Of a stretch of 44,690 bases of DNA, positions 1 through 6,860 are shown one piece after another. Location: positions 1 to 44,690 of the forward strand of contig JAVBPO010000155.1 of the NCBI GenBank assembly GCA_031549565.1, written 5' to 3'. Source of the DNA: JAVBSX01 sp031549565 (GTDB lineage: Bacteria; Planctomycetota; Planctomycetia; Pirellulales; Thermoguttaceae). The notes beneath the pieces are model-generated. The model made no database searches. It saw nothing but the letters and a program-made list of their open reading frames with translations, and was not told where the DNA came from. Within the stretch, counting starts at the first letter, position 1; each line of letters begins with the position of its first letter. The position numbers and the translations under genes were made by a program.

Positions 1-37
1 AAGTCTTGCTTGCGTCGGTGTTTTTTTGGCAAACGCT

Positions 38-55
38 TATGATTAATTAATCATA
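38..55. promoter_or_regulatory. Perfect 18-bp AT-rich palindrome
   Basis: TATGATTAATTAATCATA equals its own reverse complement. It lies at the window edge, about 90 bp beyond the 3' end of the minus-strand gene at 144-488, and CGGTG (16-20) and CACCG (70-74) flank it as outer complementary blocks. It could be an operator for a gene left of the window or part of a structured terminator. No T-tract next to it favours termination. The function is inferred only from symmetry. Confidence 0.3.
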
Positions 56-143
56 GCGAAAACGTTAGCACCGATGTATCCCATGACCGCTCCGCGCAAA
101 CGCACCCGCGACGGCGAACCGCCGCGCATTTGTCTCCATAACC

Positions 144-488
144 CTACCCATCGACCACCTCTGCCAAAGCGAGGTATGCGTGCTTGATTACGCGGGCTTG
201 GTGATCAAGTTTGGAATCGTTTTGGGAAACGAAATGCTTCCAATTCATTCGGATATCGCTGTGAACCCAAGCAAGCAACTCTTCGCGATTTTCCGCGAAA
301 ACATCAATAGCAAGTTCCGGATGGAGGACCATCAAGTATTCCTCATCACCGGTAGCGTCCGGTTCGCGTGGCATCCGTTGCGGAGTCACGGAAAGAGGCT
401 CGCGAAATTTGATCGTTTGGGAGTCAAAGGGGACCTCCCAGATTTCAAACGGGGCCAACAGGTCTGTTTCGGTTTTGTTGGCGGACAT
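144..488 (-). CDS. Hypothetical protein, 114 aa
   Basis: I do not recognise this 114-residue protein. It is soluble and acidic, has no signal peptide or membrane segment, and its C-terminal half looks helical. The start is well supported: the ATG is preceded by AAAGGAG at good spacing, and a promoter with TTGCCA, a 17-bp spacer and GATAAT sits at 510-538. It is transcribed divergently from the small XRE regulator at 610, so the two share a 120-bp control region. The transposase relics and the XRE gene nearby suggest an accessory region. Confidence 0.7.
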   Translation of the reverse strand: MSANKTETDLLAPFEIWEVPFDSQTIKFREPLSVTPQRMPREPDATGDEEYLMVLHPELAIDVFAENREELLAWVHSDIRMNWKHFVSQNDSKLDHQARVIKHAYLALAEVVDG

Positions 489-509
489 AACATTTCTCCT
501 TTCGTCCCC

Positions 510-538
510 ATTATCGGCATATTTTCCCGTTTTGGCAA
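510..538 (-). promoter_or_regulatory. Sigma-70-type promoter for the 114-aa gene
   Basis: On the minus strand TTGCCA (538-533), a 17-bp spacer and GATAAT (515-510) match the -35/-10 pattern. Transcription would start near 503, giving a leader of about 15 nt that holds the AAAGGAG ribosome site before the ATG at 488. Confidence 0.55.
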
Positions 539-609
539 GAGCGAAATCCGCCGGACGCCGTTTTGTAACCTACACTTGAAAGCCGTAATGGACCAACTCG
601 ATTCCCCTT

Positions 610-873
610 ATGCCGAAGATAACGAAAATGATGACCCCTGCGCGAAAAGCCCCCGACGCTTCCACCTACTCCGGACGCTTTGCGATCCGGCTCCGCGAAC
701 TCCGCGAGAAAGCCGGGCTGACGGTGCAAGAGGTTGCGGTGCGATTGGAAACGACTTTTGTTACCGTTCACAATTGGGAGTCCGGAAAGCCGACAGTGAG
801 ACTCGACGTCCTTCCTCAACTTGCGGAAATGTATGGACTGAAAGAAGTGAGAAACCTATTTCCAAAAAAATAA
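610..873 (+). CDS. Small XRE-family helix-turn-helix regulator
   Basis: This 87-residue protein is almost entirely one Cro/C1-type (XRE) helix-turn-helix domain (about residues 24-80), with the family pattern LRELREKAGLTVQEVA, VTVHNWESG and LPQLAEMYGL. It should bind DNA as a dimer and has no separate sensor or dimerisation domain. No clear ribosome site precedes the ATG; ATG codons at 628 and 631 are alternatives. Two near-identical palindromes with the half-site TAAAGA/TCTTTA follow at once: one overlaps the stop codon (871-885), the other fills the spacer of the next promoter (899-917). The inference is that this protein controls the RNA made from that promoter. Confidence 0.85.
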   Translation: MPKITKMMTPARKAPDASTYSGRFAIRLRELREKAGLTVQEVAVRLETTFVTVHNWESGKPTVRLDVLPQLAEMYGLKEVRNLFPKK

Positions 874-885
874 AGAAATTCTTTA
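871..885. promoter_or_regulatory. Operator-like palindrome overlapping the xre stop codon
   Basis: TAAAGAAATTCTTTA is a perfect 7-bp inverted repeat around one base. It shares TAAAGA and TCTTTA half-sites with the palindrome at 899-917, the two centres being 30 bp apart (about three helical turns). That spacing suits two dimers of the XRE protein binding the same face of the DNA. The assignment to that regulator is inferred from position. Confidence 0.55.
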
Positions 886-893
886 GTCACGCA

Positions 894-922
894 TTGACAT
901 TAAAGAGTTTCTTTAATAGAAT
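894..922 (+). promoter_or_regulatory. Consensus promoter with an operator as its spacer
   Basis: TTGACA (894-899), a spacer of exactly 17 bp and TAGAAT (917-922) make a near-consensus sigma-70 promoter. The spacer region is the perfect palindrome ATTAAAGAGTTTCTTTAAT (899-917), so a bound dimer would block RNA polymerase directly. The predicted start of transcription is about 929, which is the first base pair of the large hairpin described next. Confidence 0.75.
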
Positions 923-928
923 GGAATC

Positions 929-1033
929 AGTGACGCTGAACGCTCCTGCATTCCGAAAACCGATAGGTTGTTCCCCGCCCCGTACCGCTTCAGCGTTTAG
1001 CGTCACTGCTTAACGAAGCGGACGGGGTTTTTT
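929..1033 (+). ncRNA. Candidate structured small RNA with intrinsic terminator
   Basis: A transcript from the 894-922 promoter would begin at about 929 and end after the T6 tract at 1028-1033, roughly 105 nt. Its 5' end is sealed by a long stem: 928-944 pairs with 992-1008 over 17 bp with one G-U. A second stem pairs 978-991 with 1015-1027 (12 bp, one bulge) and leads straight into the T-tract, so it works as a terminator. The 5' strand of stem 2 lies inside the loop of stem 1, so the stems either exclude each other or form a pseudoknot; the 6-nt connector at 1009-1014 is short for a full pseudoknot. No reading frame with a ribosome site is present. It matches no RNA family I know. Confidence 0.6.
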
Positions 1034-1056
1034 GTTGTCCAAAACACGGCACGCAT

Positions 1057-1353
1057 ATGTACTCACTTGAAACACTGCGAAGACCGCGCGATCAGCATAC
1101 TTCGTTTGTTCTCGTTTTCACCGGAGATGTGAATTACTACATTCCCTATGATCGTATCAAGGAAATTCGCTACGTCAAAAATAACGGTACAGTTATCGAC
1201 CAAGATCACGCCAAGCTGAATACGTCGTTCGTGGAAGGGATACGATTGAGTGACGATGAACGAACTCAACTCGACACCATCGTCAAGAAACTTAAGGAGA
1301 CTTCGCAAAAAGTCAAACGTGCCATCGTCCTACTCAAAGCGGACGCCGATGGC
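1057..1353 (+). pseudogene. IS630-type transposase N-terminal relic
   Basis: The frame opened by the ATG at 1057 carries, at about 1237-1350, a stretch typical of the N-terminal helix-turn-helix of IS630-family transposases (pattern LSDDERTQLDTIVKKLKE, then VLLKADADGP). The frame then runs into unrelated, Arg-rich shadow sequence. The catalytic DDE domain is absent. The first 60 residues are not recognised and may be a separate gene fragment. It is probably non-functional. Confidence 0.5.
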
Positions 1354-1723
1354 CCTCATTGCGGCGCAAGGCGGCTGTATCGTCGACGGCTCTTTCGTCG
1401 AATGCGAACGACGTCGCTTGACCAAGGAAGAAAACGAACAACTGAAAAACGGCGAGATTCCCGAATCGATTTCGTCGAATCCGCACGTCGCGTCGCAAAC
1501 GGATCTTGACGCCGAATGGACGAAGAAGAACGACGAAACGTATTTCGGTTACAAGACTCATGACTTGATCGACGAGGAGCACAAGTTGATCCGCGACTAC
1601 GAGGTGAAGGTGCGTGCCGACGGCGAGACACCGGCGTCAGCGAGTCGGTTTGGGGGCGTCAAAAGGAGAAAACAGGTCGAAAATCATGAAAATTCCCTCG
1701 AAACTCGATTATCGTGCGATTGA
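1349..1723 (+). pseudogene. IS5/IS1182-like transposase internal fragment
   Basis: In the +1 frame relative to the IS630 relic, about 90 codons (1370-1640) match the middle of IS5-family transposases: IVDGSFVE, then DLDAEWTKKNDETYFGYK and DEEHKLIRDYEV. These surround the second catalytic Asp region, but the N-terminus and the C-terminal catalytic Glu region are missing. The fragment abuts the IS630 relic directly, so one element appears to have inserted into or recombined with another before both decayed. Confidence 0.6.
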
Positions 1724-1743
1724 ACCCGCTCGTTGATCCGAAA

Positions 1744-1767
1744 AACGGCATTTCCAGAGGTGCCGTT
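1744..1767. terminator. Weak hairpin between convergent units
   Basis: AACGGCA (1744-1750) and TGCCGTT (1761-1767) form a 7-bp stem with a 10-nt loop. It lies between the plus-strand transposase relic and the end of the minus-strand gene at 1843. There is no clean T-tract, so a role as a bidirectional terminator is only possible. Confidence 0.25.
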
Positions 1768-1842
1768 ATCTCACTCGGGTATTTTCGGCATTTTACTTTC
1801 TGGCGAAGCCTAAACACCCGACAAGCCAACAGTAACCACTTC

Positions 1843-2340
1843 TTACGGCTCGAAACTGCCCGACGTGATGTTGAGCAGTTGCTCTTCGAGGTAGTCGGAA
1901 AGTCGTTCGGCGAAGAGAACTTCGTCGGTTTTCTCGAAACGCGGAAGGAGCCGTTTGATTTCCGCGGCCGTTTTAAGTTCGACGAGCGAACCGCCTTTTT
2001 CGAGGGCGTTCATGAAACGAAGCGCCTGAGCTTTCGGGCGGAGGAATGCGCAAATTTTCGCGTCGCGACCGAGAAAGTGAACCGCTTCCCGAAGCGTGAT
2101 GCTTCGCAAGGTCAACGTCGTCGTTTTGTTTCCGTATTCGTCGTAATCGTCCTGCTCGATATCGTACGCCTCCGCGGTTCGGCGAAGAAAATCGGCGATA
2201 GAGTCCTCGCGGCGCATCTCCTCCTGGTAGGCCACTTCGATCAAGCCCCGGCCGTCCGTCCAACTGACCTGGTACAAATCATCATTAAGTATGCGAACGA
2301 AAATGCCCGGATTCTCCAAATTTTCACGATTGGTCGACAT
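1843..2340 (-). CDS. Hypothetical protein, 165 aa
   Basis: I do not recognise this cytoplasmic, acidic 165-residue protein. It has no signal peptide or membrane helix. It begins MSTNRENLENPGIFVRIL, has an acidic DDYDEYG segment in the middle, and ends in an amphipathic helical region. The ATG is preceded by AAAGGAG at 8-nt spacing, which fixes the start. It stands alone between the transposase relics and the region before the lipoprotein gene at 2775. Confidence 0.7.
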   Translation of the reverse strand: MSTNRENLENPGIFVRILNDDLYQVSWTDGRGLIEVAYQEEMRREDSIADFLRRTAEAYDIEQDDYDEYGNKTTTLTLRSITLREAVHFLGRDAKICAFLRPKAQALRFMNALEKGGSLVELKTAAEIKRLLPRFEKTDEVLFAERLSDYLEEQLLNITSGSFEP

Positions 2341-2774
2341 GGTATTGCTCCTTTATTACCTTATCAATGTGAACGCCGCCAAATCGCTCAAAGGAAAGCA
2401 AGGGGTCACAGACCTTTTACGATTTGTTCAGCACGAACAAGCCAAAAAAATGCGTCATGAATTAAGGGTACGATGGTAAGTGTTCAAAAACCGAAAGGCG
2501 CGGCTTTTCAGAAACCCGCCACCCCGGCACACTCGCAATTTTACACTAATTACTGTGATGCGTCTACCTTACTCGGAATATTTTTCCTAATTATTTGTTC
2601 TTTTTCTTTAAAATGGAGGAAAAATAGCGAATTTCTCCGGAAAATAGGACGACTTTGCGGTTTAAGCTAATTTTAACGACAGGCTCGGTCGATGTTCGAA
2701 AGAAGAGATGTTTCCTTTTCTCGAAATACTCTCCCCATTTCGAGCGATATCTGTTTCCGATTTCCCCGACGAAA
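2341..2774. other. 434-bp intergenic region, AT-rich on the right
   Basis: The left part holds the ribosome site and probably the promoter of the minus-strand gene ending at 1843; a weak TTGGCG, 18-bp spacer, TAATAA candidate is visible on that strand. The right part, 2570-2774, is AT-rich and forms the control region of the lipoprotein gene. I see no convincing gene here. Open frames at 2473-2670 and from 2655 lack ribosome sites and codon character. Confidence 0.4.
2720..2744. promoter_or_regulatory. Inverted repeat in leader of lipoprotein gene
   Basis: CTCGAAAT (2720-2727) and ATTTCGAG (2737-2744) form a perfect 8-bp inverted repeat with a 9-nt spacer, 30 bp before the ATG at 2775. It could be an operator or an mRNA hairpin. 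No regulator can be assigned. Confidence 0.35.
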
Positions 2775-5075
2775 ATGCGAACGCCATCCCCATTACCAGG
2801 AACCGTATTTCGGCAATCCCGCTGCATCGCTGCGGCGGTCGTCTTGCTTTTACTTGCGCTGAGCGGATGTTGCATCGAATGTAAAGACAAGCCCGGCGTC
2901 GTGCTTCGTGGCGATTGGTCGGTGGAATTGAATCGGTCGCGGGCGATCGAACGGGTTTCCGAATGGATGCCTTGCGATCCGGACGAAGATTCCTCCGGCG
3001 GTCGGAGAAAGAAGAGAAAAGACAAACACCACGCCCCGTGCGGAAAATGGGGGTGTTTACGCTGCGCTTTGGGACCGAGTACCGGTGAGGAATATCTGGA
3101 TTCGGAAGAGGGTGAAGGGGAAAAACAGGAACACAAGTCTCTCACGGTCACGGCTCCGCAATACATGGGACAATATCCCTACCTCGCCCCCCCGGGGATG
3201 CCCCTGCCGGGAGCCAGTCCGTTCTATGCCGGCGTTCCGGGATTCGGCGGACCGATGGGCGGTTTTATCCCGCAACCGATTCCGGTGGTGAACCCGCGAA
3301 CTGGTCAGCAACATCTGATGGTTCCGGTTTTGCCGGGCCAGCCGGGAGTGTTGATGCTCCACGCCCAAAACGGGCAACCGATCATGGTCAGCCCAACCGC
3401 TCCGCTCCCTGGAACACTGCAAGCCGGGGGACCGGGATACGCCAATCCGCAGCTCAATCCGGCGTTGGCAATGCAGCAGCAGGCCGCAATGCAACAGCAA
3501 CCCGGAATGATGGGCTCGGGGCTTCCTCCCTATGGAATGCAGACGCCTTACGGCAATCCCGGGTTTGCTCCTCCGGGACCGCTCAGACTCGCCGGAGCTC
3601 CTCAACTTTCCCCTCCCCAACCCCCTTGGGGAGCCGCGATGGTTGATCCGGCGACGGGGCAGTTGGTTCCGAATCCGAACACCAATTCCGGTGGAATGTA
3701 CGCTCAAAACCCGATGGGGGGACCGCTTCCTCCGAATGAAGCCGGCGCCGAAGACAAGGCCGGTTCCAAGGATGGTTTACGTTCGCAAATGCCGACGCCG
3801 CGGTTCCATCCGGTTCCGACGCAGCCGGTCTTCCAGCGAACCGAAGGGCTCGCAACGACGAAAGAAGCGGAAGAGGAGCAGCGATTAAAGCAGTTGAAAC
3901 TCGAAAGAGCGCTCGGAATGAAAGTCCCGGAAGGGGCGAAGATCGCGCCTAATGGTGTCAACCAACAGATCCTTCAAACCGGTGCGTCGAGCAGCCTGAA
4001 AGGAGGTGGTCCGGTCAACGGCTCCCCTTTTTCCTCTATCAATGGGATCCTGGGACTCAGCGATGATCAGCCCGTGAAAGGCCGTGGTCCGTCCGATTCG
4101 TCGGAGAAGAACTACCGGGCCAACCAGCAGTCGCAGTTGCTCGCACAAAAAGCGCAGATTCTCGAACTGCAAAAGGAGCTTCAGAAATCGCGAAGCGGCG
4201 TACCGCCGAATACGCTCGCCATGCAGCCGGAAGAGCAGAAGCAAATTTGGGCGCAATTACTCGACGGATCCGAAACAGTTTCCGGTGAAACCGTTTCCCG
4301 GCAGGAGTTCGAGGAAATGCCGGCCCCCGTTCGTGAAAAATCGCGATTGACACCCTCGGAAACCGCGCCGCCGCAACCGCTGAAAACGCCGAAGAGCAAG
4401 ATTCCGTCGATTTCCCTATCGGCACTTTCTCCGGCGGGGCTGCTTGCTCCTTCCGAAGACGCCGAAAAAGCGGCAAGAATCGCGCGACAAACAGCCGTGC
4501 AACCACTGGTTCAAAAAAGCGTGAGTCCGATGAAAGTCGTTTCGATGATGACACCGTCCTGGTTGACGCCGCAACCGCCGCAAACCGCTTCGAGAGCTCC
4601 GGTTTCCACTCCGCATGTTCACTGTGTCGCAGGGGCTGTCCCGAAACCGACGCCGGACAGGAATCAATCCGTCCAACGGGTAAACGAACCGAATCCGATC
4701 CGGCAGGTTTCGCGAACGCAAACGCCTCTATCTCCGGAAGACGCGCCGATGGTACGGTCGGTCGTCTCCACGGAAACACTCGTGGAAGAAGATGAAACAG
4801 GAATCGATCCCGACGCAATGGAAACGGTCTGGGAAGAAGAAGAGGAAGAAATCGAAGAACTCCCCCCGTTGATGCAGGGAAACCGGTTCGAACCGAAGGA
4901 AATCGTACAAATCCAGTTGCACGAAGAATCGCGTCCGGTTCGCCCCGTTGCAAACGGACCTCGCCGCAGTGCACCGGTTCCGGGCAGGAATCCTGTCGCG
5001 GTAAACAGACAGGGGCCGGTCCCGTCGCGTTCTCCGGTGAAGGTTCCTGTACTGAATTCCTATGGAAAAAAGTGA
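2775..5075 (+). CDS. Large Pro/Gln-rich secreted lipoprotein
   Basis: The frame is open from 2655, but the ATG at 2775 gives a clean lipoprotein signal: a basic start, a hydrophobic run AAAVVLLLLALSGC and a lipobox with Cys32. The mature protein (about 735 residues) is mostly low-complexity. It has a Cys/Lys/Arg-rich N-terminal part with RRKKRKDKHH, a long Pro/Gly/Gln/Met-rich region (about residues 130-340), a charged coiled-coil-like segment (about 435-475) and an acidic block VWEEEEEEIEELP near residue 690. No enzyme domain is visible. It is probably tethered to a membrane and exposed as an extended scaffold or envelope protein. The gene stands alone between its leader hairpin and a new promoter at 5095. 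Confidence 0.75.
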   Translation: MRTPSPLPGTVFRQSRCIAAAVVLLLLALSGCCIECKDKPGVVLRGDWSVELNRSRAIERVSEWMPCDPDEDSSGGRRKKRKDKHHAPCGKWGCLRCALGPSTGEEYLDSEEGEGEKQEHKSLTVTAPQYMGQYPYLAPPGMPLPGASPFYAGVPGFGGPMGGFIPQPIPVVNPRTGQQHLMVPVLPGQPGVLMLHAQNGQPIMVSPTAPLPGTLQAGGPGYANPQLNPALAMQQQAAMQQQPGMMGSGLPPYGMQTPYGNPGFAPPGPLRLAGAPQLSPPQPPWGAAMVDPATGQLVPNPNTNSGGMYAQNPMGGPLPPNEAGAEDKAGSKDGLRSQMPTPRFHPVPTQPVFQRTEGLATTKEAEEEQRLKQLKLERALGMKVPEGAKIAPNGVNQQILQTGASSSLKGGGPVNGSPFSSINGILGLSDDQPVKGRGPSDSSEKNYRANQQSQLLAQKAQILELQKELQKSRSGVPPNTLAMQPEEQKQIWAQLLDGSETVSGETVSRQEFEEMPAPVREKSRLTPSETAPPQPLKTPKSKIPSISLSALSPAGLLAPSEDAEKAARIARQTAVQPLVQKSVSPMKVVSMMTPSWLTPQPPQTASRAPVSTPHVHCVAGAVPKPTPDRNQSVQRVNEPNPIRQVSRTQTPLSPEDAPMVRSVVSTETLVEEDETGIDPDAMETVWEEEEEEIEELPPLMQGNRFEPKEIVQIQLHEESRPVRPVANGPRRSAPVPGRNPVAVNRQGPVPSRSPVKVPVLNSYGKK

Positions 5076-5094
5076 CGATTCCGAATGCCGCAGC

Positions 5095-5123
5095 TTGCCA
5101 AAAGAGGGAATCTTTGCTATGAT
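5095..5123 (+). promoter_or_regulatory. Sigma-70-type promoter after the lipoprotein gene
   Basis: TTGCCA (5095-5100), a 17-bp spacer and TATGAT (5118-5123) fit a good promoter. It fires into the 294-bp gap before the convergent gene at 5370, where the only candidate product is the short frame at 5149-5289. Confidence 0.5.
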
Positions 5124-5148
5124 GAAAACGCCCCAGTAAGGAGCTGTG

Positions 5149-5289
5149 TTGACTACGGATTTTTTCCGGGGAGTCGATATTTTGCCCGATGGGTTCCTGT
5201 TCGTAAAGAAAGCGGGCGCGTACAGCCGGATCGGTCCATTTCAGTGGAGTTTCGGATCACGCAATCGTTTGTCCAGGTGCCCCCCTTAA
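5149..5289 (+). CDS. Possible 46-residue small protein
   Basis: A TTG codon at 5149 (or GTG at 5146) is preceded by AGGAG at 5139-5143 with 5-nt spacing, and the promoter at 5095-5123 would start a transcript just upstream. The frame gives 46 residues beginning MTTDFFRGVDILPDGFLF and containing YSRIGPFQWSFGSRN, rich in aromatic and Gly residues. I do not recognise it. The chain of promoter, ribosome site and frame is the only evidence, and the start codon is non-ATG. Confidence 0.35.
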   Translation: MTTDFFRGVDILPDGFLFVKKAGAYSRIGPFQWSFGSRNRLSRCPP

Positions 5290-5369
5290 AACTTCGGGCT
5301 CCCAAAAGGTTCGTACTAGCAGCGACTTCCGGGGCATTTTCTCTTTTTTTGGCGTCATGTGATGTGGAA

Positions 5370-6239
5370 TCACGGACGACGCTTCTCGAGCATTTCGACC
5401 CCCATCATGCTCCGGTCCACCGGGCGACCGTCGGTCGGCTTGCCGTAAGACCAGACGAGTTTTTTCTCCCGCGTGATCTCGAACATGCCGGCCCCTTTTC
5501 CTTCGGCGTCATACGCGCTGTAACACCCGACGACGAGGTTCCCGTTTTCCCGGAGAAAGAATCCGGTCATGTTCCGAATGCCCAGCTCGGGAAGGTCCGA
5601 CGTTCGGAACTCCCAGACCTTTTCCCCTTTCGGATCGACTTCGGTGATCTGGTCCAGCGAGGAAATCATCGTGTTGCCGTTTTTCAAACGCTCCGCGCAA
5701 AACGCGATGTTCGGCGTTTTGTATTCCCAAACGATTTCGGCGGCGGGCGCGTATTCCCGGACGTTGTGGTCGCCGGAATGACAGACGAGATAATTGCCGT
5801 TTTCCAATTTGCGTACGTAGCGCATCCGGTGATGCAGATCGTCGGTTACGAATTTCGTCAGCATCTCGAAAGCGACCGAGCCGTCCGGGGCAAGTTCCTT
5901 GACTTTTCCCGAGAAATTCTCGCCGATCAACGTGTTTCCATTCGGCAACCGGGTACAAGTGCAGGTTCCGTATTGCCCCTCGGGAGCTTTGTACTGAAAA
6001 ACGATTTTCTTGTCCGGCGTGATTTCCGTGACGCCTTCGTCGGCGAACAGGATGTTGCCGTTTTCCAGGAGTTTCGCTTCATGAATGTTTCCAGCCGGGG
6101 CTTCCCATTTCACGGAGAAATCCGGCGCGAAAATCACGACGCGATCCGAACCGGTTGCGAGAATGTCGCAGTCCGGTGGGCCGGCGCAAACGAAGGAACA
6201 AACAAGAATCGACAGCAGGGAAACGGCGGCGGTTTTCAT
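5370..6239 (-). CDS. Secreted beta-propeller-like (PQQ/arylsulfotransferase-like) protein
   Basis: This 289-residue protein starts with a signal peptide (VSLLSILVCSFVCAG, cleavage near residue 20). The rest is made of repeated blades with the pattern LENGNxL followed by a D-x-G/K and a V-W-E-Y/F strand (for example KLLENGNILFAD, RLPNGNTLIGE, KLENGNYLVCH, RLKNGNTMISS), typical of PQQ-like and arylsulfotransferase-like propellers. No sulfotransferase catalytic His can be assigned with confidence. It lies 24 nt after the DUF4254 gene and is probably co-transcribed with it. Likely periplasmic, ligand unknown. Confidence 0.75.
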   Translation of the reverse strand: MKTAAVSLLSILVCSFVCAGPPDCDILATGSDRVVIFAPDFSVKWEAPAGNIHEAKLLENGNILFADEGVTEITPDKKIVFQYKAPEGQYGTCTCTRLPNGNTLIGENFSGKVKELAPDGSVAFEMLTKFVTDDLHHRMRYVRKLENGNYLVCHSGDHNVREYAPAAEIVWEYKTPNIAFCAERLKNGNTMISSLDQITEVDPKGEKVWEFRTSDLPELGIRNMTGFFLRENGNLVVGCYSAYDAEGKGAGMFEITREKKLVWSYGKPTDGRPVDRSMMGVEMLEKRRP

Positions 6240-6263
6240 GGGGAAATCGAAGAGAAAGCGGTG

Positions 6264-6860
6264 TCAAGTGGAATTTTTACCGTACAAATACGGGTTCATC
6301 GTCGGGTCGTTGTACATTTTGAATTGATGGTACACTTTCAAAAACTTCCGGCCCGCGAAAAGGTCGGCCAAAAGCTCTTCGAGCGATTTGGAAAGGTCGG
6401 CGTGCTGCTCGAAGCATCGCTGCAACCGTTCGGCGGCCTTTTGTTTGTGTTCCTCGGTCGCGTCGGTCCGGTTGACCTGCTCGGTCATGTGGTAGATTCG
6501 CAGGGCCATGATCGAAAGGCGGTCGATCGCGCTGCCGGGCGTTTCGGTATTCATCGGCGATTCCGGTTTCGGAGTGACGCCGCTCTCGACGAGCAACTTG
6601 ATGATCGCGTCGTCCAACTGCTCGATGTGATCGTTGCGCGATTGGTTCAGATTGTCGATACTTCGTTTGACCCGGGCGATTTCGGCGTCGGAAACGTCGG
6701 GACTCCGCGCGATGTCTTCCTCGTGCCAAAGATTGTAGTTCCGGCGATGCTGCTCCATGGCAAGCTGCAGGATCCCGTCGACTTGCGGGTCGGGCTTGTT
6801 CTGGTGCCAAAGTTCGACGGTCGTTTTTTGCAGATTCGTAATCGCTTCAACGGGTATCAT
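6264..6860 (-). CDS. DUF4254 protein
   Basis: The 198 residues match the DUF4254 family: a helical cytoplasmic protein with an N-terminal ELWHQNKP segment, a YNLWHEEDIAR motif, a helix INDLNQSRND-like stretch (here IDNLNQSRNDHIEQLD), a PMNTETPGSAIDRLSI block and a C-terminal FKMYNDP segment. Its molecular role is not established. The start codon lies inside the end of the GT9 gene (14-nt overlap), so the two are translationally coupled. In Bacteroidetes and planctomycetes this family is found beside glycosyltransferases, which fits a role with cell-surface glycan assembly. Confidence 0.85.
   Translation of the reverse strand: MIPVEAITNLQKTTVELWHQNKPDPQVDGILQLAMEQHRRNYNLWHEEDIARSPDVSDAEIARVKRSIDNLNQSRNDHIEQLDDAIIKLLVESGVTPKPESPMNTETPGSAIDRLSIMALRIYHMTEQVNRTDATEEHKQKAAERLQRCFEQHADLSKSLEELLADLFAGRKFLKVYHQFKMYNDPTMNPYLYGKNST

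Noticed and set aside
180..1013. 277-codon plus-strand frame covering the left region
   Set aside because: It overlaps both the 114-aa gene (antisense) and the XRE gene (another frame), and would run through the promoter and the small RNA.
929..1033. 4.5S SRP RNA, 6S RNA or tmRNA
   Set aside because: The conserved SRP apical loop, the 6S open bubble and a tRNA-like end are all absent. Stem order and sequence fit none of these.
1686..1736. 16-codon frame after AAAAGGAG in the transposase relic region
   Set aside because: The spacing from the purine tract to the ATG is 18 bp, the product is very short and nothing supports it.
2655..2774. Upstream extension of the lipoprotein gene to 2655
   Set aside because: The extra 40 residues would hide the lipoprotein signal, cross the inverted repeat at 2720-2744 and have no ribosome site. 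ATG 2775 gives a perfect lipobox spacing.
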